A stretch of DNA of 64,000 nt from Laspinema sp963821735 (GTDB taxonomy: Bacteria > Cyanobacteriota > Cyanobacteriia > Cyanobacteriales > Laspinemataceae). The stretch's first letter is position 1; every line of letters starts with the position of its first letter. The stretch spans positions 1-64,000 of the forward strand of contig CAWGFK010000027.1 of assembly GCA_963821735.1 (NCBI GenBank), in the 5' to 3' direction. The notes below the pieces were generated by a model. The model had not been told where the DNA came from. It was given only the letters and a program-made list of their open reading frames with translations, and did no database searches. The position numbers and the translations under genes are program-made. Of the stretch, positions 38,691 through 49,208 are shown in pieces.

Positions 38691-39866
38691 AATACGGAAG
38701 CTCCCTTCATCTCATCAAATAATCGCGATCGCCCCTAACACCCTCTTCCCCTGGGGGAAGATTGTCGAGCCTACTTTAATACGGGTAATAAAAGCTACCC
38801 TTTCTGTTATGCCAATAATTATGGGGATCGTCAATACGAAATTTAGAATTTACAACTCAAGATATAGCTAGACTCTGCCCTTTTAACCTAACTGAGGTGT
38901 AGATCTCATCCCGATCAGGGTGTAGATTTTTAGACAACCCCTATCTGACTCTGTTCCGGTTTGAAGATTGGGGAGAACTTTCAATCCAGTGGCTCAAAAC
39001 TTCATCCCGTCAGGGCCAATTGGCCATCTTTGGGATCCGGGTTAGTGGATCCTATGCAAGTACAGACTCTCCCTCCTACTATGACCCTTCGTTCACTCCC
39101 TACATGATCAACAAAGTAGTGACGAATTCTATAAATAATTTGAGCCCCACCCCACAGACTCCAGGATAATTTTACCCCTATAAACCCCTACTTTCATTGT
39201 AACTCTCAGAATCAAATACTTGCTTCAGTATTTTTACTGATTTAGCTCGGTTCTGCCTTGCGGTTTGAGTTAAAAACCCAATCCAATCAATTTTCTTACA
39301 GGTTGATTTCCAAAAATTCTAACAATTTAATGATTTCGCCTATAAATATGCTACAATTTGGCGAATAAATTAGGCGATGCTGACCCTCCACCCTACCGCT
39401 CAGAAAGCGGTTCTGTTTATCAGAACAGTTGTTTCGTTACCCCGATTCAATTCACCAAAATTTTGCAAAACAAGGGACCGCTAATGGAGGAAAATTGTGA
39501 TGAATTTCACCTCCACTGTCTTCAGGGGTGAATCAGTCATTCTATTCTAAACGAATCAACGCACCAACAGCTAAAGTGATGTCATTATTATTGGACCGGA
39601 ATTAAACTTATCTTAACTTGGACAATCTGGGTTATCTCATTAGATCATGCCTTTCCCCCGCAAAGGTATTTTTTAGTATTGCCTTCTTTTGTATGACTCT
39701 TTGACCTAGAGGAATTTTGTCAAGTGTTTATGGACTGTTTTGTTTTGATGGTAGTCCAGTTTTTTGGGTCCCAAGAACAACCGACTCAGGTTTGTATAAA
39801 AGTAAACACTGTCCAGTTGCCTCCATTTAAGCGAAAAACCAGATTTCTCACTTTATCTTACTTAAT
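38691..39866. other. 1.2-kb gene-free region
   Basis: I see no supported coding region, tRNA or IS remnant. Base composition is AT-rich with few HIP1 sites. It must hold the promoter of the DUF928 operon near 38,700-38,900. A palindromic terminator closes it at 39,867. Confidence 0.4.
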
Positions 39867-39895
39867 CAAAAAGCCCGCTTAAGCGGGCTTTTTCT
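39867..39895. terminator. Rho-independent terminator (symmetric)
   Basis: AAAAAGCCCGCTTAAGCGGG followed by CTTTTT forms a perfect stem, flanked by A and T runs so that it works on both strands. It serves the lipoprotein gene ending at 39927. Confidence 0.9.
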
Positions 39896-39926
39896 ATTAT
39901 AGATCAACTCAAAGATCAACTGCCAG

Positions 39927-41373
39927 TTATTCGATGGGTTGGAGGATCGGCTCTACCTCAGTTTCCATTGGGGCCGGTTCGGGGGTGAGTTCTAGGGGTT
40001 CGGGTTCACTCGGTTCTGATATCACTTCTGGAACGACTTGCGGTTCCGGGACTACGGGGGTGGCGGGTTCTGGAGTGGGACGACGGAAGCGATCGCGCAG
40101 TTGATCCCATCGCGATCGGCTTACAGGTTGTTCAGCCGGTTCCACCACTTCCGGTTCCGGTTGGACTTCCTCGGGGACCAGTTCCGCTGATTCTTCGGTA
40201 GATGTTGGGGCCACAGTTTCCGGCATCGGCAAATATTCCTCGGGGACCACTTCTACCGGCATCTCTTTCGGTTCCGGTAGGGGCAGCAGAGACTCGGGTT
40301 CTGGGGTGGGTTCCGGTGTCGGTTCTGGTGTGGGTTCCGGTGTCGGGTTCTGGTGTGGGTTCCGGTGTCGGTTCTGGGGTGGGTTCCGGTGTCGGTTCTG
40401 GTGTGGGTTCCGGTGTCGGTTCCGGTGGTGGGTTATAGGTGGGGTCTACGATCACGATCGCCTTTTCGGCTTTCAGGTCCCCCCGGACTAACCGCGATAG
40501 GGTGTCTTTGCCCTTCGGTTGATAGTCGATCGCCTGGACTGTGGTATTAAAGGCATTGTTGACGGGATTGCCTTTCTCATCCAAAAATTCCACCTTGACC
40601 CAGTTTTTCCCTTTCTTAAATCCTTTCAGATAAATCGGGTCCCAGCGATCGAGGACAAAACTTTCTCCATTAATCGTGACCCGAATCCGCCAGTCGGCTA
40701 TTTCATCCGTGGCGTTTTCTTGGGCGACGAGGTGTAATGGGGCATTGGTCAAGTAGAAGTCCAGCATAATCGGTTCTGCACCATAACTCCCTTGGGGACG
40801 ACTGTAGGTGAGGAGGGGTTTGGTGGGATCCGGTTGATTGTCTTCACTGGGGGCAAACAGATGAAAGGTGGTTTGGGCGTAGGCCCCTTCATTTTTAAAA
40901 CTTTCATGCCAGGGACGGGAGGCGAAGACTCGGAGAGTGTGGGTCCCTGGTTCTAGGTCAGTTAAGAGGATGGGTTCCCTGACATCATAAATGGCTTGGT
41001 AGGGATGGTGGTCTAAAAAGAGGAGGAGGTGGGGTCCCAAACCGAGGTCCTGATTTTTAAATAGGGGCAAATCCCGTACTTGGAGTTGGACGGCAACGGT
41101 ACTATCCTCCAAGACTTCCCCGGGTTTGGGGCTTAAGATCTGGACTTGAGGTTGATAGGGGTCTAAGGCGAGTCGGAGTTTTTGAATTTCTTCCGGGGGG
41201 GAGACTTCGGAGATTTGGGACTCGCTGTCGATCAGGACCGCTTGGGAGGCTTCGACGTTGGGGGGGGCTTCGATGCGATCGCTACAGGCCCCTAAGCCCA
41301 AGAGGACAATGATGGCGGCGATCGCACAGAGTAACGATTTGACAATCGGCGATCGCGAATTTCTACCTAGCAC
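39927..41373 (-). CDS. Proline-rich lipoprotein (one frameshift)
   Basis: An N-terminal lipoprotein signal LCAIAAIIVLLGLGACSDR has its lipobox Cys at about residue 29. The body holds two Ig-like beta domains (VQILSPKPGEVLEDSTVAVQ; FLDHHPYQAIYDVREPILLT), then PTPE repeats and an acidic proline-rich tail with one basic patch SRSRWDQLRDRFRR. The frame breaks inside the PTPE repeat: a GGG instead of GG at about 40345-40347 (plus strand) shifts it. Removing one G joins PEP to SLLPLPEPKEMPVEVVPEEY and gives 481 residues. Function unknown; probably an envelope protein. It is divergent from psaA. Confidence 0.8.
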
Positions 41374-41736
41374 TTAGCAATTCTCCTATATGAGATCAAC
41401 TATGAAAACTTGTTAAGTCTTTCCATAAATAAAACCAATGAGGGGCTATCTGCCCAAAGAAGAAGATGAAAGGCGATCGCAGCAGTCAAAGCAGACAATC
41501 CGATTCCCGGTTTAAATGCCTTGGAAACCGCCCGAATCCTGACATCCCCTCATCTTGCAATTGTACGCCAGTTGCATCGCCTACCACTGATTCGAGGCAA
41601 GTATTAAGTTATGTTAATTTATGCCAAAACCTCTTGACTTTTTTACGACCCTTTGAAACACAAAGCCAATCCCCGATTAAATTTTGGCTAATTTGAATTA
41701 TTGTTAAGCAGCGCATTCAGATAACCGAGGTGGCCT

Positions 41737-41983
41737 TATAATGCACGAACAGAAGCCACTAAGGTTGTCTTGCTCGACAGACCAGCATTTTGCTGGATTT
41801 TTAGAGCGGTTACTACACAAAATCCCGAGTTTGGATTAAACTAACAAACTTAAGAACCCTTAAAAGGTTTTTTAAAAAGTTGTAAGCCACCCAACACTCA
41901 CCTTTGGTAGTGAACCGTTGTGTCAAAGCAACACCTTGGGTGGAATGTAAATTAGGTCCTTGTTTAGAGAGAGGAGAGTCTCG
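41737..41983 (+). promoter_or_regulatory. Likely psaA promoter and structured leader
   Basis: TATAAT at 41737-41742 is the best -10 box before psaA; no good -35 is seen. If used, the leader is about 235 nt. It contains CCAGCA-TTT-TGCTGG followed by ATTTTT (41782-41802), which looks like an early terminator or attenuator, and a long-range pair CCACCCAA / TTGGGTGG (about 41888-41943) just before the ribosome binding site GAGAGGAGAG. Confidence 0.5.
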
Positions 41984-44255
41984 ATGACGATTAGCCCTCC
42001 AGAGCGAGAGGCAAAAGTCAAGGTAACGGTGGATAAAGATCCCGTTCCCACCTCATTCGAGAAGTGGGCCAAACCGGGTCACTTTGACCGTACCTTGTCT
42101 CGCGGGCCCAAAACCACCACTTGGATTTGGAACCTGCACGCTAATGCTCATGATTTCGATAGTCACACCAGCGATTTAGAAGACGTATCGCGCAAAATTT
42201 TTAGCGCACACTTCGGCCACCTGGCTGTAATCTTCATCTGGTTAAGTGGTGCATATTTCCACGGTGCTAAATTTTCCAACTATGAAGCATGGCTGACGGA
42301 CCCGACTGGCATTAAACCCAGTGCCCAAGTGGTCTGGCCGATCTTCGGACAAGAAATTTTAAACGCCAACGTTGGGGGTGGATTCCACGGTATTCAGATC
42401 ACCTCTGGTTTATTCCAGTTGTGGCGCGCCTCTGGTATCACCAATGAGTTTCAACTCTATTGCACCGCGATCGGTGGATTGGTGATGGCAGCGCTGATGC
42501 TGTTCGCCGGTTGGTTCCATTATCACAAACGGGCTCCCAAACTGGAATGGTTCCAGAACGTGGAGTCGATGATGAACCATCACCTGGCTGGATTACTCGG
42601 ATCTCGGCTCTTTGGGCTGGGCGGGTCACCAAATTCACGTCTCTTTGCCGATCAACAAGCTCCTGGATTCTGGGGTGAATGCGAAAGACATTCCCTTACC
42701 CCACGAGTTCATCTTGAACCCGAGCTTGATGACCCAGCTATATCCGAGCGTGGATTGGGGATTCTTCAAAGGAGTAATTCCGTTCTTCACCCTCAACTGG
42801 GGCGTTTATAGCGACTTCCTCACCTTCAAAGGTGGCTTGAACCCCGTTACCGGCGGTTTGTGGTTGACTGACACGGCACACCATCACTTGGCGATCGCCG
42901 TTCTGTTCATCATCGCAGGCCATATGTACCGGACCAACTGGGGTATCGGTCACAGCATGAAGGAAATTCTGGAAGCCCATAAAGGTCCTTTCACGGGTGA
43001 AGGCCATAAAGGTCTCTACGAAATCCTGACCACCTCCTGGCACGCGCAACTCGCCATTAACCTGGCAATGATGGGGTCCTTGAGCATCATCGTGGCCCAT
43101 CATATGTATTCGATGCCTCCGTATCCATACATTGCCACCGACTACCCAACTCAGTTGTCCCTCTTCACCCACCATATGTGGATTGGCGGCTTCCTGATTG
43201 TCGGTGCAGGCGCTCACGCCTCCATCTTCATGGTGCGCGACTACGATCCAGCCAAGAACGTCAACAACTTGCTCGATCGCGTCCTGCGTCACCGTGATGC
43301 GATCATCTCTCACCTGAACTGGGTCTGTATGTTCCTGGGCTTCCATAGCTTCGGGTTGTACGTTCACAACGACACCATGAGAGCGTTTGGTCGTCCCCAA
43401 GATATGTTCTCGGACTCGGCCATTCAACTTCAGCCCATCTTTGCCCAATGGGTGCAAAACCTGCACTTCTTGGCTCCCGGTAACACCGCTCCGAACGCTC
43501 TAGCCCCGGCTAGTTTCGCCTTCGGTGGAGATGTGATCGCGGTTGGTGGAAAGGTTGCCATGATGCCGATTACCCTCGGTACCGCAGACTTCCTGATTCA
43601 CCACATCCACGCTTTCACCATTCACGTTACCGTTTTAATCCTGCTGAAAGGGGTTCTGTTTGCCCGTAACTCTCGTCTGATTCCAGATAAGAGCGAACTC
43701 GGCTTCCGCTTCCCTTGCGACGGCCCCGGTCGTGGCGGCACCTGTCAAGTTTCCGGTTGGGACCATGTGTTCCTCGGTCTGTTCTGGATGTACAACTCCC
43801 TCTCCATCGTAATTTTCCACTTTAGCTGGAAAATGCAATCCGATGTGTGGGGTGCAGTCTCTCCCGATGGCACCGTCGCTCATATTACCGGCGGTAACTT
43901 TGCCCAAAGCTCAATCACCATTAATGGTTGGTTGCGCGACTTCCTGTGGGCGCAAGCCTCTCAGGTGATTCAATCCTACGGAACTGCCTTATCCGCTTAC
44001 GGTCTGCTGTTCCTCGGCGCTCACTTTGTGTGGGCATTCAGCCTAATGTTCCTGTTCAGCGGTCGCGGCTACTGGCAAGAACTGATTGAATCAATCGTCT
44101 GGGCACACAACAAACTGAAAGTTGCCCCGGCAATTCAGCCTCGCGCTCTGAGTATCATTCAAGGACGTGCGGTTGGGGTTGCTCACTATCTCTTAGGAGG
44201 TATTGTGACGACCTGGGCATTCTTCCTGGCCCGCATTATTGCAGTCTCAGGATGA
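41984..44255 (+). CDS. psaA: Photosystem I core protein PsaA (one-base insertion)
   Basis: PsaA binds most of the photosystem I chlorophyll, P700, A0, A1 and, with PsaB, the Fx [4Fe-4S] cluster in the thylakoid. Start MTISPPEREAKVKV follows GAGAGGAGAG. The Fx loop reads FPCDGPGRGGTCQVSGWDH. The frame is broken at 42602: an extra T turns LLGLGSLGWAGHQIH into a shifted reading; without it the protein is 756 residues, normal for PsaA. Since oxygenic growth needs PsaA and all else is conserved, I take the insertion as a sequence error rather than a true mutation. psaB follows after 36 bp. Confidence 0.96.
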
Positions 44256-44291
44256 TAGCGAGGAGGCAGCTCAGAGAATTCTAAAAAAGAC

Positions 44292-46520
44292 ATGGCAACA
44301 AAATTCCCAAAATTTAGCCAAGACCTCGCGGCAGACCCGACAACACGTCGGATTTGGTACGGGATTGCAACCGCCCACGACTTTGAAAGCCATGACGGAA
44401 TGACCGAGGAAAATCTTTACCAAAAGATTTTCGCCTCCCATTTCGGACACCTGGCCATCATCTTCCTCTGGACATCGGGCAACCTGTTCCACGTCGCTTG
44501 GCAAGGCAACTTCGAGCAGTGGATTAAAGACCCCCTAAACGTCCGTCCCATCGCTCACGCGATTTGGGACCCCCAATTCGGTCAACCGGCAGTCGATGCC
44601 TTCACCCAAGCGGGCGCTTCCAACCCAGTCAACATCGCCTATAGCGGTGTTTACCACTGGTGGTACACCATCGGCATGACCAAGAACTCTGACCTGTACC
44701 AAGGTGCCATCTTCCTGATGGTTCTGGCCGCAGTCATGCTCTTTGCCGGTTGGTTACACCTCCAACCGAAATTCCGCCCCTCGTTGGCTTGGTTCAAAAA
44801 TGCGGAATCCCGCTTGAACCACCACCTGGCCGGTCTCTTCGGTGTCAGTTCCTTGGCCTGGACGGGTCACCTCGTCCACGTTGCTATCCCCGAATCTCGT
44901 GGTGTTCATGTCGGTTGGGATAACTTCCTCTCCGTCAAACCTCACCCAGCGGGTTTAGCACCGTTCTTCACCGGGAACTGGGGTGTGTATGCTCAAAACC
45001 CTGACAGTGCAAGCCATGTATTTGGCACCGCTCAAGGGTCTGGCACCGCCATCCTCACCTTCTTAGGTGGATTCCACCCCCAAACCGAGTCTCTGTGGTT
45101 GACAGATATTGCCCATCACCATTTGGCGATCGCTGTTCTGTTCATCATCGCGGGTCATATGTACCGAACCAACTTCGGTATTGGCCACAGCATGAAGGAA
45201 ATCATGGATGCCCACAATCCCCCGAAAGGCACTCCCTTCGGTGGTTTGCTCGGTGAGGGTCACAAGGGAATGTACGATACCTACAACAATTCACTGCACT
45301 TCCAATTGGGATGGCATTTGGCTTGTTTGGGTGTGATTACCTCCCTGGTGGCACAACATATGTACAGTCTGCCTCCTTATGCCTTCATGGCTCGGGATTA
45401 CACGACACAGGCAGCCCTGTACACCCACCACCAGTACATTGCTGGATTCATCATGGTGGGAGCCTTTGCTCACGGCGCGATTTTCTTGGTTCGGGATTAC
45501 GACCCAGAAGCGAACAAAAATAACGTTCTCTATCGCGTTTTAGAGCATAAGGAAGCGATTATTTCCCACTTAAGCTGGGTCTCGTTGTTCCTCGGATTCC
45601 ATACTCTGGGTCTGTATGTTCACAACGATGTAGTCGTAGCTTTCGGGACTCCCGAAAAGCAAATCCTGATTGAACCTGTATTCGCGCAATGGATTCAAGC
45701 GGCGCACGGTAAAGCTCTTTATGGGTTTGATGTGTTACTGTCCAATCCGGATAGTATTGCTTCGACGGCATGGCCGAATAATGGGAATGTCTGGTTACCG
45801 GGTTGGTTGGATGCGATTAACAGCAGCACTAATTCTCTGTTCTTGACGATTGGTCCTGGAGATTTCTTGGTTCACCATGCGATCGCCTTGGGTCTGCATA
45901 CGACGACTTTGATTTTGGTCAAGGGTGCGTTGGATGCACGGGGTTCTAAGCTGATGCCGGATAAGAAAGATTTCGGCTATGCGTTCCCTTGTGATGGTCC
46001 TGGACGGGGCGGTACTTGCGATATCTCAGCTTGGGATTCGTTCTACTTGTCGATGTTCTGGATGTTGAATACTATTGGTTGGGTAACCTTCTACTGGCAT
46101 TGGAAGCATCTGGGTATTTGGCAAGGGAATGTGGCTCAGTTTAATGAGTCTTCGACTTACCTGATGGGTTGGTTGCGTGATTATCTGTGGTTGAATTCGG
46201 CTCAGTTGATTAACGGTTACAACCCTTATGGGATGAATAATCTGGCTGTTTGGGCTTGGATGTTCTTATTTGGACACCTGGTTTGGGCGACTGGATTCAT
46301 GTTCCTGATTAGCTGGCGCGGTTACTGGCAAGAACTGATTGAGACTCTGGTTTGGGCGCATGAGCGCACTCCTCTGGCGAATTTGGTTCGTTGGAAGGAC
46401 AAGCCGGTGGCGATGTCGATTATTCAAGGTCGCTTGATTGGTTTGGCTCACTTTACGGTGGGGTATATCCTGACTTATGCGGCGTTCTTGATTGCTTCGA
46501 CTGCGAGTAAGTTCGGTTAA
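44292..46520 (+). CDS. psaB: Photosystem I core protein PsaB
   Basis: 742 residues, intact. Partner of PsaA in the P700 heterodimer. Signatures: MATKFPKFSQDLAADPTTRR at the start, the Fx-ligand loop FPCDGPGRGGTCDISAWDSF, IAHHHLAIAVLFIIAGHMYR and 11 transmembrane helices. It is co-transcribed with psaA and ended by a strong terminator. Confidence 0.98.
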   Translation: MATKFPKFSQDLAADPTTRRIWYGIATAHDFESHDGMTEENLYQKIFASHFGHLAIIFLWTSGNLFHVAWQGNFEQWIKDPLNVRPIAHAIWDPQFGQPAVDAFTQAGASNPVNIAYSGVYHWWYTIGMTKNSDLYQGAIFLMVLAAVMLFAGWLHLQPKFRPSLAWFKNAESRLNHHLAGLFGVSSLAWTGHLVHVAIPESRGVHVGWDNFLSVKPHPAGLAPFFTGNWGVYAQNPDSASHVFGTAQGSGTAILTFLGGFHPQTESLWLTDIAHHHLAIAVLFIIAGHMYRTNFGIGHSMKEIMDAHNPPKGTPFGGLLGEGHKGMYDTYNNSLHFQLGWHLACLGVITSLVAQHMYSLPPYAFMARDYTTQAALYTHHQYIAGFIMVGAFAHGAIFLVRDYDPEANKNNVLYRVLEHKEAIISHLSWVSLFLGFHTLGLYVHNDVVVAFGTPEKQILIEPVFAQWIQAAHGKALYGFDVLLSNPDSIASTAWPNNGNVWLPGWLDAINSSTNSLFLTIGPGDFLVHHAIALGLHTTTLILVKGALDARGSKLMPDKKDFGYAFPCDGPGRGGTCDISAWDSFYLSMFWMLNTIGWVTFYWHWKHLGIWQGNVAQFNESSTYLMGWLRDYLWLNSAQLINGYNPYGMNNLAVWAWMFLFGHLVWATGFMFLISWRGYWQELIETLVWAHERTPLANLVRWKDKPVAMSIIQGRLIGLAHFTVGYILTYAAFLIASTASKFG

Positions 46521-46546
46521 CGTTAACCTGCGACTGGTAATTAGTT

Positions 46547-46584
46547 GAAAAAACCCCCCGCTGTTATGGCGGGGGGTTTTTTTT
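46547..46584 (+). terminator. Strong rho-independent terminator after psaAB
   Basis: AAAAAACCCCCCGC / GCGGGGGGTTTTTTTT stem around TGTTATG, 27 bp after the psaB stop. Confidence 0.95.
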
Positions 46585-46744
46585 GGATTTTTTGATTGGG
46601 GTTGCGATCGCCCGAATCTGGGGACCCAAAAGTTTCGGGACATTATCGGGTGTTTCTGTTGCAAAAATTTAGATCAGAAACCCAGTTTCTGATTGGACAA
46701 TTGGGCAATGCTATGATTAACAAATATAGACAAAATAACAATAA

Positions 46745-47685
46745 ATGACCCGATTTATCTACGACCAATTTACCAAACAATACATCCAGGAACTGTTAAA
46801 GCAATTAGGGCAAACTGAAACCAGCAAAACGATGGCTTCAGAACGGCGAGAAATTGACATATTTTTCACGCCCAACCCCGAAAAACTCGCCGATGCCAGT
46901 CACATCGGCTTACTGGGAAGATTGGCGACCACTCCAGCGGTGTTTGAACCTTTCAGCAATCCAGTTAAACCCAGAGAAATTTGTAGTTGTCTGGTGAAAC
47001 TCTTAGATATCAAGGCAGAATTTGAACGTCAAGCCACCCGGGAAAAAAGACGAATCACTCCAGCCGAATCACCCCGGTTGTGGATGATGACTCCCACCGC
47101 ATCCGCCGCCGTCTTAGCCGATTTTGGCGCTACCTTAGACTTGGAAAACTTTCCGGGAGGCGTTTACTTTCTCCCCAAGGGACTACAAAGCGCCATTATC
47201 GTCCTCCACCAACTACCGCCGACGCCAGAAACCCTGTGGTTGCGGATTTTAGGCACCGGCAAAGTCCAAAAACAAGCCCTGCAAGAACTGTATCAACTCC
47301 CACCGGATAATCCCACGCGAGAAACCACGCTAGAATTACTGTACAACCTGCGTGAAATGCTAGAAGCTCGGCAAAATTTAGCCCCAGAAGAGAGGGAGTT
47401 AATTATGGAACTATCACCCCTGTATTTACAACGGTTACAAACGGTTAAAGAAGAAGGCATCCAACAAGGAGTCCAGCAAGGCATCCAGCAAGGCATCCAG
47501 CAAGGAGTCCAGCAAGGACAGCAGCGGCTGGTGGAAAGCCTGCTGCAAGTGAAATTTGGTACTGTGGATGCGGAATTAGCTCGATTATTGAGGCGTTAAT
47601 CGAAATTCCCCCATTGGAGCAAGCTCAGTTGATTTTGCAACTATCCCGCGAGGAGCTTTTAGCTCGATTTTCCTGTGACTTCTGA
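46745..47685 (+). CDS. Rpn/DUF4351-like protein, copy 1 (frameshift near the 3' end)
   Basis: Starts MTRFIYDQFTKQYIQELLKQ with a REIDIFF segment resembling the acidic site of PD-(D/E)XK-type proteins. The C-terminus has GIQQGVQQGIQQG tetrapeptide repeats and a DUF4351-like end (VESLLQVKFG). The frame open from the ATG stops at 47599, but copy 2 at the window end reads ELASIIEALIEIPPLEQAQF; here a base is missing between 47580 and 47581. With it restored the gene runs to 47685, 313 residues. Such proteins are sometimes labelled flagellar assembly protein H, which is misleading in a cyanobacterium. Nuclease activity is inference. Confidence 0.75.
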
Positions 47686-47863
47686 ACTTGGAGTGGGGAC
47701 AAGAAACGGGGTTTCTAGCAACATCTCTGGTTTTCATCAAAAATTGAAGAAAGAAATCCGGTTGCTGAGTTTAGGGTGGGGGACAAGAAACCGAGTTTCC
47801 ACAAATGACATAAGACAAATGACCGCCGAAGGTTATATCTGAAATGTTGATGAGCAAACGCTG
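47686..47863. repeat. GAAACCGGGTTTCT-type dispersed repeats
   Basis: GAAACGGGGTTTCT (47707), GAAATCCGG (47753) and GAAACCGAGTTTC (47787) belong to the same short family seen at 29353. No gene. Confidence 0.5.
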
Positions 47864-48998
47864 ATGAACCCTAAACCTAGACGCGCCTCCTTTATGATCA
47901 CCCCGCTTTACCTATTGAGCAGCTTGCTGTTATCCAGTTGTTTCGCCATTCCCCTGGGGTCATCGGGGGGTGAAGTGGGCGAGTCATCGCAGCTTGCTTT
48001 TGGGGCTAAACGCACCGCTGAAATAGATCGCCTCGTTGCAGACAGCCTCTGGGAGGATGGCGCGGTGTGGCGGTGCTGATACTTGATCAGGGGGCGATAT
48101 GGCAAAAGGGCTATGGTTTCAGCGATGTGGTGGCGCAACGCCGGATTACCCCGGATACGGTGTTTGATTTGGCTTCCGTATCCAAGCAAATGACAGCGAT
48201 CGCAATTTTAATCCTCATGGAGGCGGGAGAATTGGAACTAGAGGATGCAGTCATCGAGCATCTGCCGGATTTTGCAGAACCCAACCCCGATGACCCGATT
48301 TTAATTGCTGATTTGCTCTCTCACACCTCCGGTTTAGCCGACTATACAGGGGATGCTTGGCAGGGGACAGATGCGGCTTTTGCCCGTTTAACCGTTGAGG
48401 AGCATTTGCAATGGTTGAATACCCAGGATATTGAGGGCGATCGCGGGGTTGAATTTGAGTACAACAATAGTGGTTATGCTCTGTTAGCCTTAATCATTGA
48501 GCGGGTTTCCGGGCAACCTTTTCGGGACTTTATGGCGGAGCAGATTTTTATGCCCTTGGGGATGAATAATACGGTGGTGTTTGCGGATTTAGCACAACAG
48601 ATCCCCAATCGGGCTGAGGGCTATGCGGTTTCCCCGGAAGGGAAGTTTGAACCCTCTGCGTTGCCTTCGGTGATTGCGGGGGATGGCAATATTTTTAGTT
48701 CCATCGCCGATTTAGCCCGTTATGATCAGGGGTTACGCAATGGCGAAGTGGTGGAACCTGCAACTTTACAATTGGCCTTCACACCGGGTACTTTGGATAA
48801 TGGCGAGGGTCGTTTGCCTATGGTTTGGGGTGGGCAGTGGGCCCGGACTATGTGGAGCATAGTGGGAGTTGGTACGGCACGAGCACTTTTTATCGCCATT
48901 ATACCGAGATGCCGGTGACGATCATTGTGTTGTCCAATGATGAAAATTATCCGGTGGATGAGTTGGTGGATGATCTGGCGAAGTTGCTGGGATATTAA
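47864..48998 (+). CDS. Beta-lactamase-family serine hydrolase, lipoprotein (two frameshifts)
   Basis: The N-terminus has a lipoprotein-type signal LLSSLLLSSCF. The hydrolase domain carries the active-site SxxK in ASVSKQMTAIA, the YxN motif in YNNSGYALLAL and, in a third frame, HSGSWYGTSTFYRHYTEMPV with the HxG motif. It ends at 48998 (DDLAKLLGY). Breaks lie near 48,062 and near 48,835; both behave as one-base losses. Family members are D-amino peptidases, esterases or penicillin-binding-like enzymes; the substrate is unknown. It could be a decayed gene, but the uninterrupted motifs argue for sequence error. Confidence 0.82.
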
Positions 48999-49075
48999 GT
49001 TACAGCCACTATTGTTCAGAGTGCAGACTAAAGTCGGCCCCCTTTGCCCGGTGAGGGCGATCGATGTTATCGGTC

Positions 49076-49121
49076 AGGACTTACGCATTTAGGGTAAATT
49101 CTCAGAATCTGCGTAAGTCCT
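49076..49121. repeat. GGACTTACGCA...TGCGTAAGTCC inverted repeat
   Basis: Perfect 12-bp arms (49076-49087, 49110-49121) around 22 nt, with the outside sequence CAGGAC / GTCCTGTC. It resembles the 15304-15381 repeat and a common cyanobacterial short palindromic element. Confidence 0.75.
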
Positions 49122-49208
49122 GTCGGTGAAATCATGTCTTCATGGTCTGTCCTGGATTCTGGAGCAATGGGTTAAGATGAGGGGGAGTCCCCTACCCGGT
49201 GCGTTGCT

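Noticed and set aside
38623..38871. Plus-strand frame over the DUF928 start
   Set aside because: It overlaps the signal-peptide coding region and the promoter zone, with no binding site or recognisable sequence.
38691..39866. Search for tRNA or small RNA genes in the gene-free region
   Set aside because: No cloverleaf-like arms or TTCGA-type T loops were found by eye; a covariance-model search would settle this.
41984..42811. psaA as a genuine pseudogene
   Set aside because: All domains are intact on both sides of one extra base, psaB is intact and the operon signals are normal; a sequence error is much more likely.
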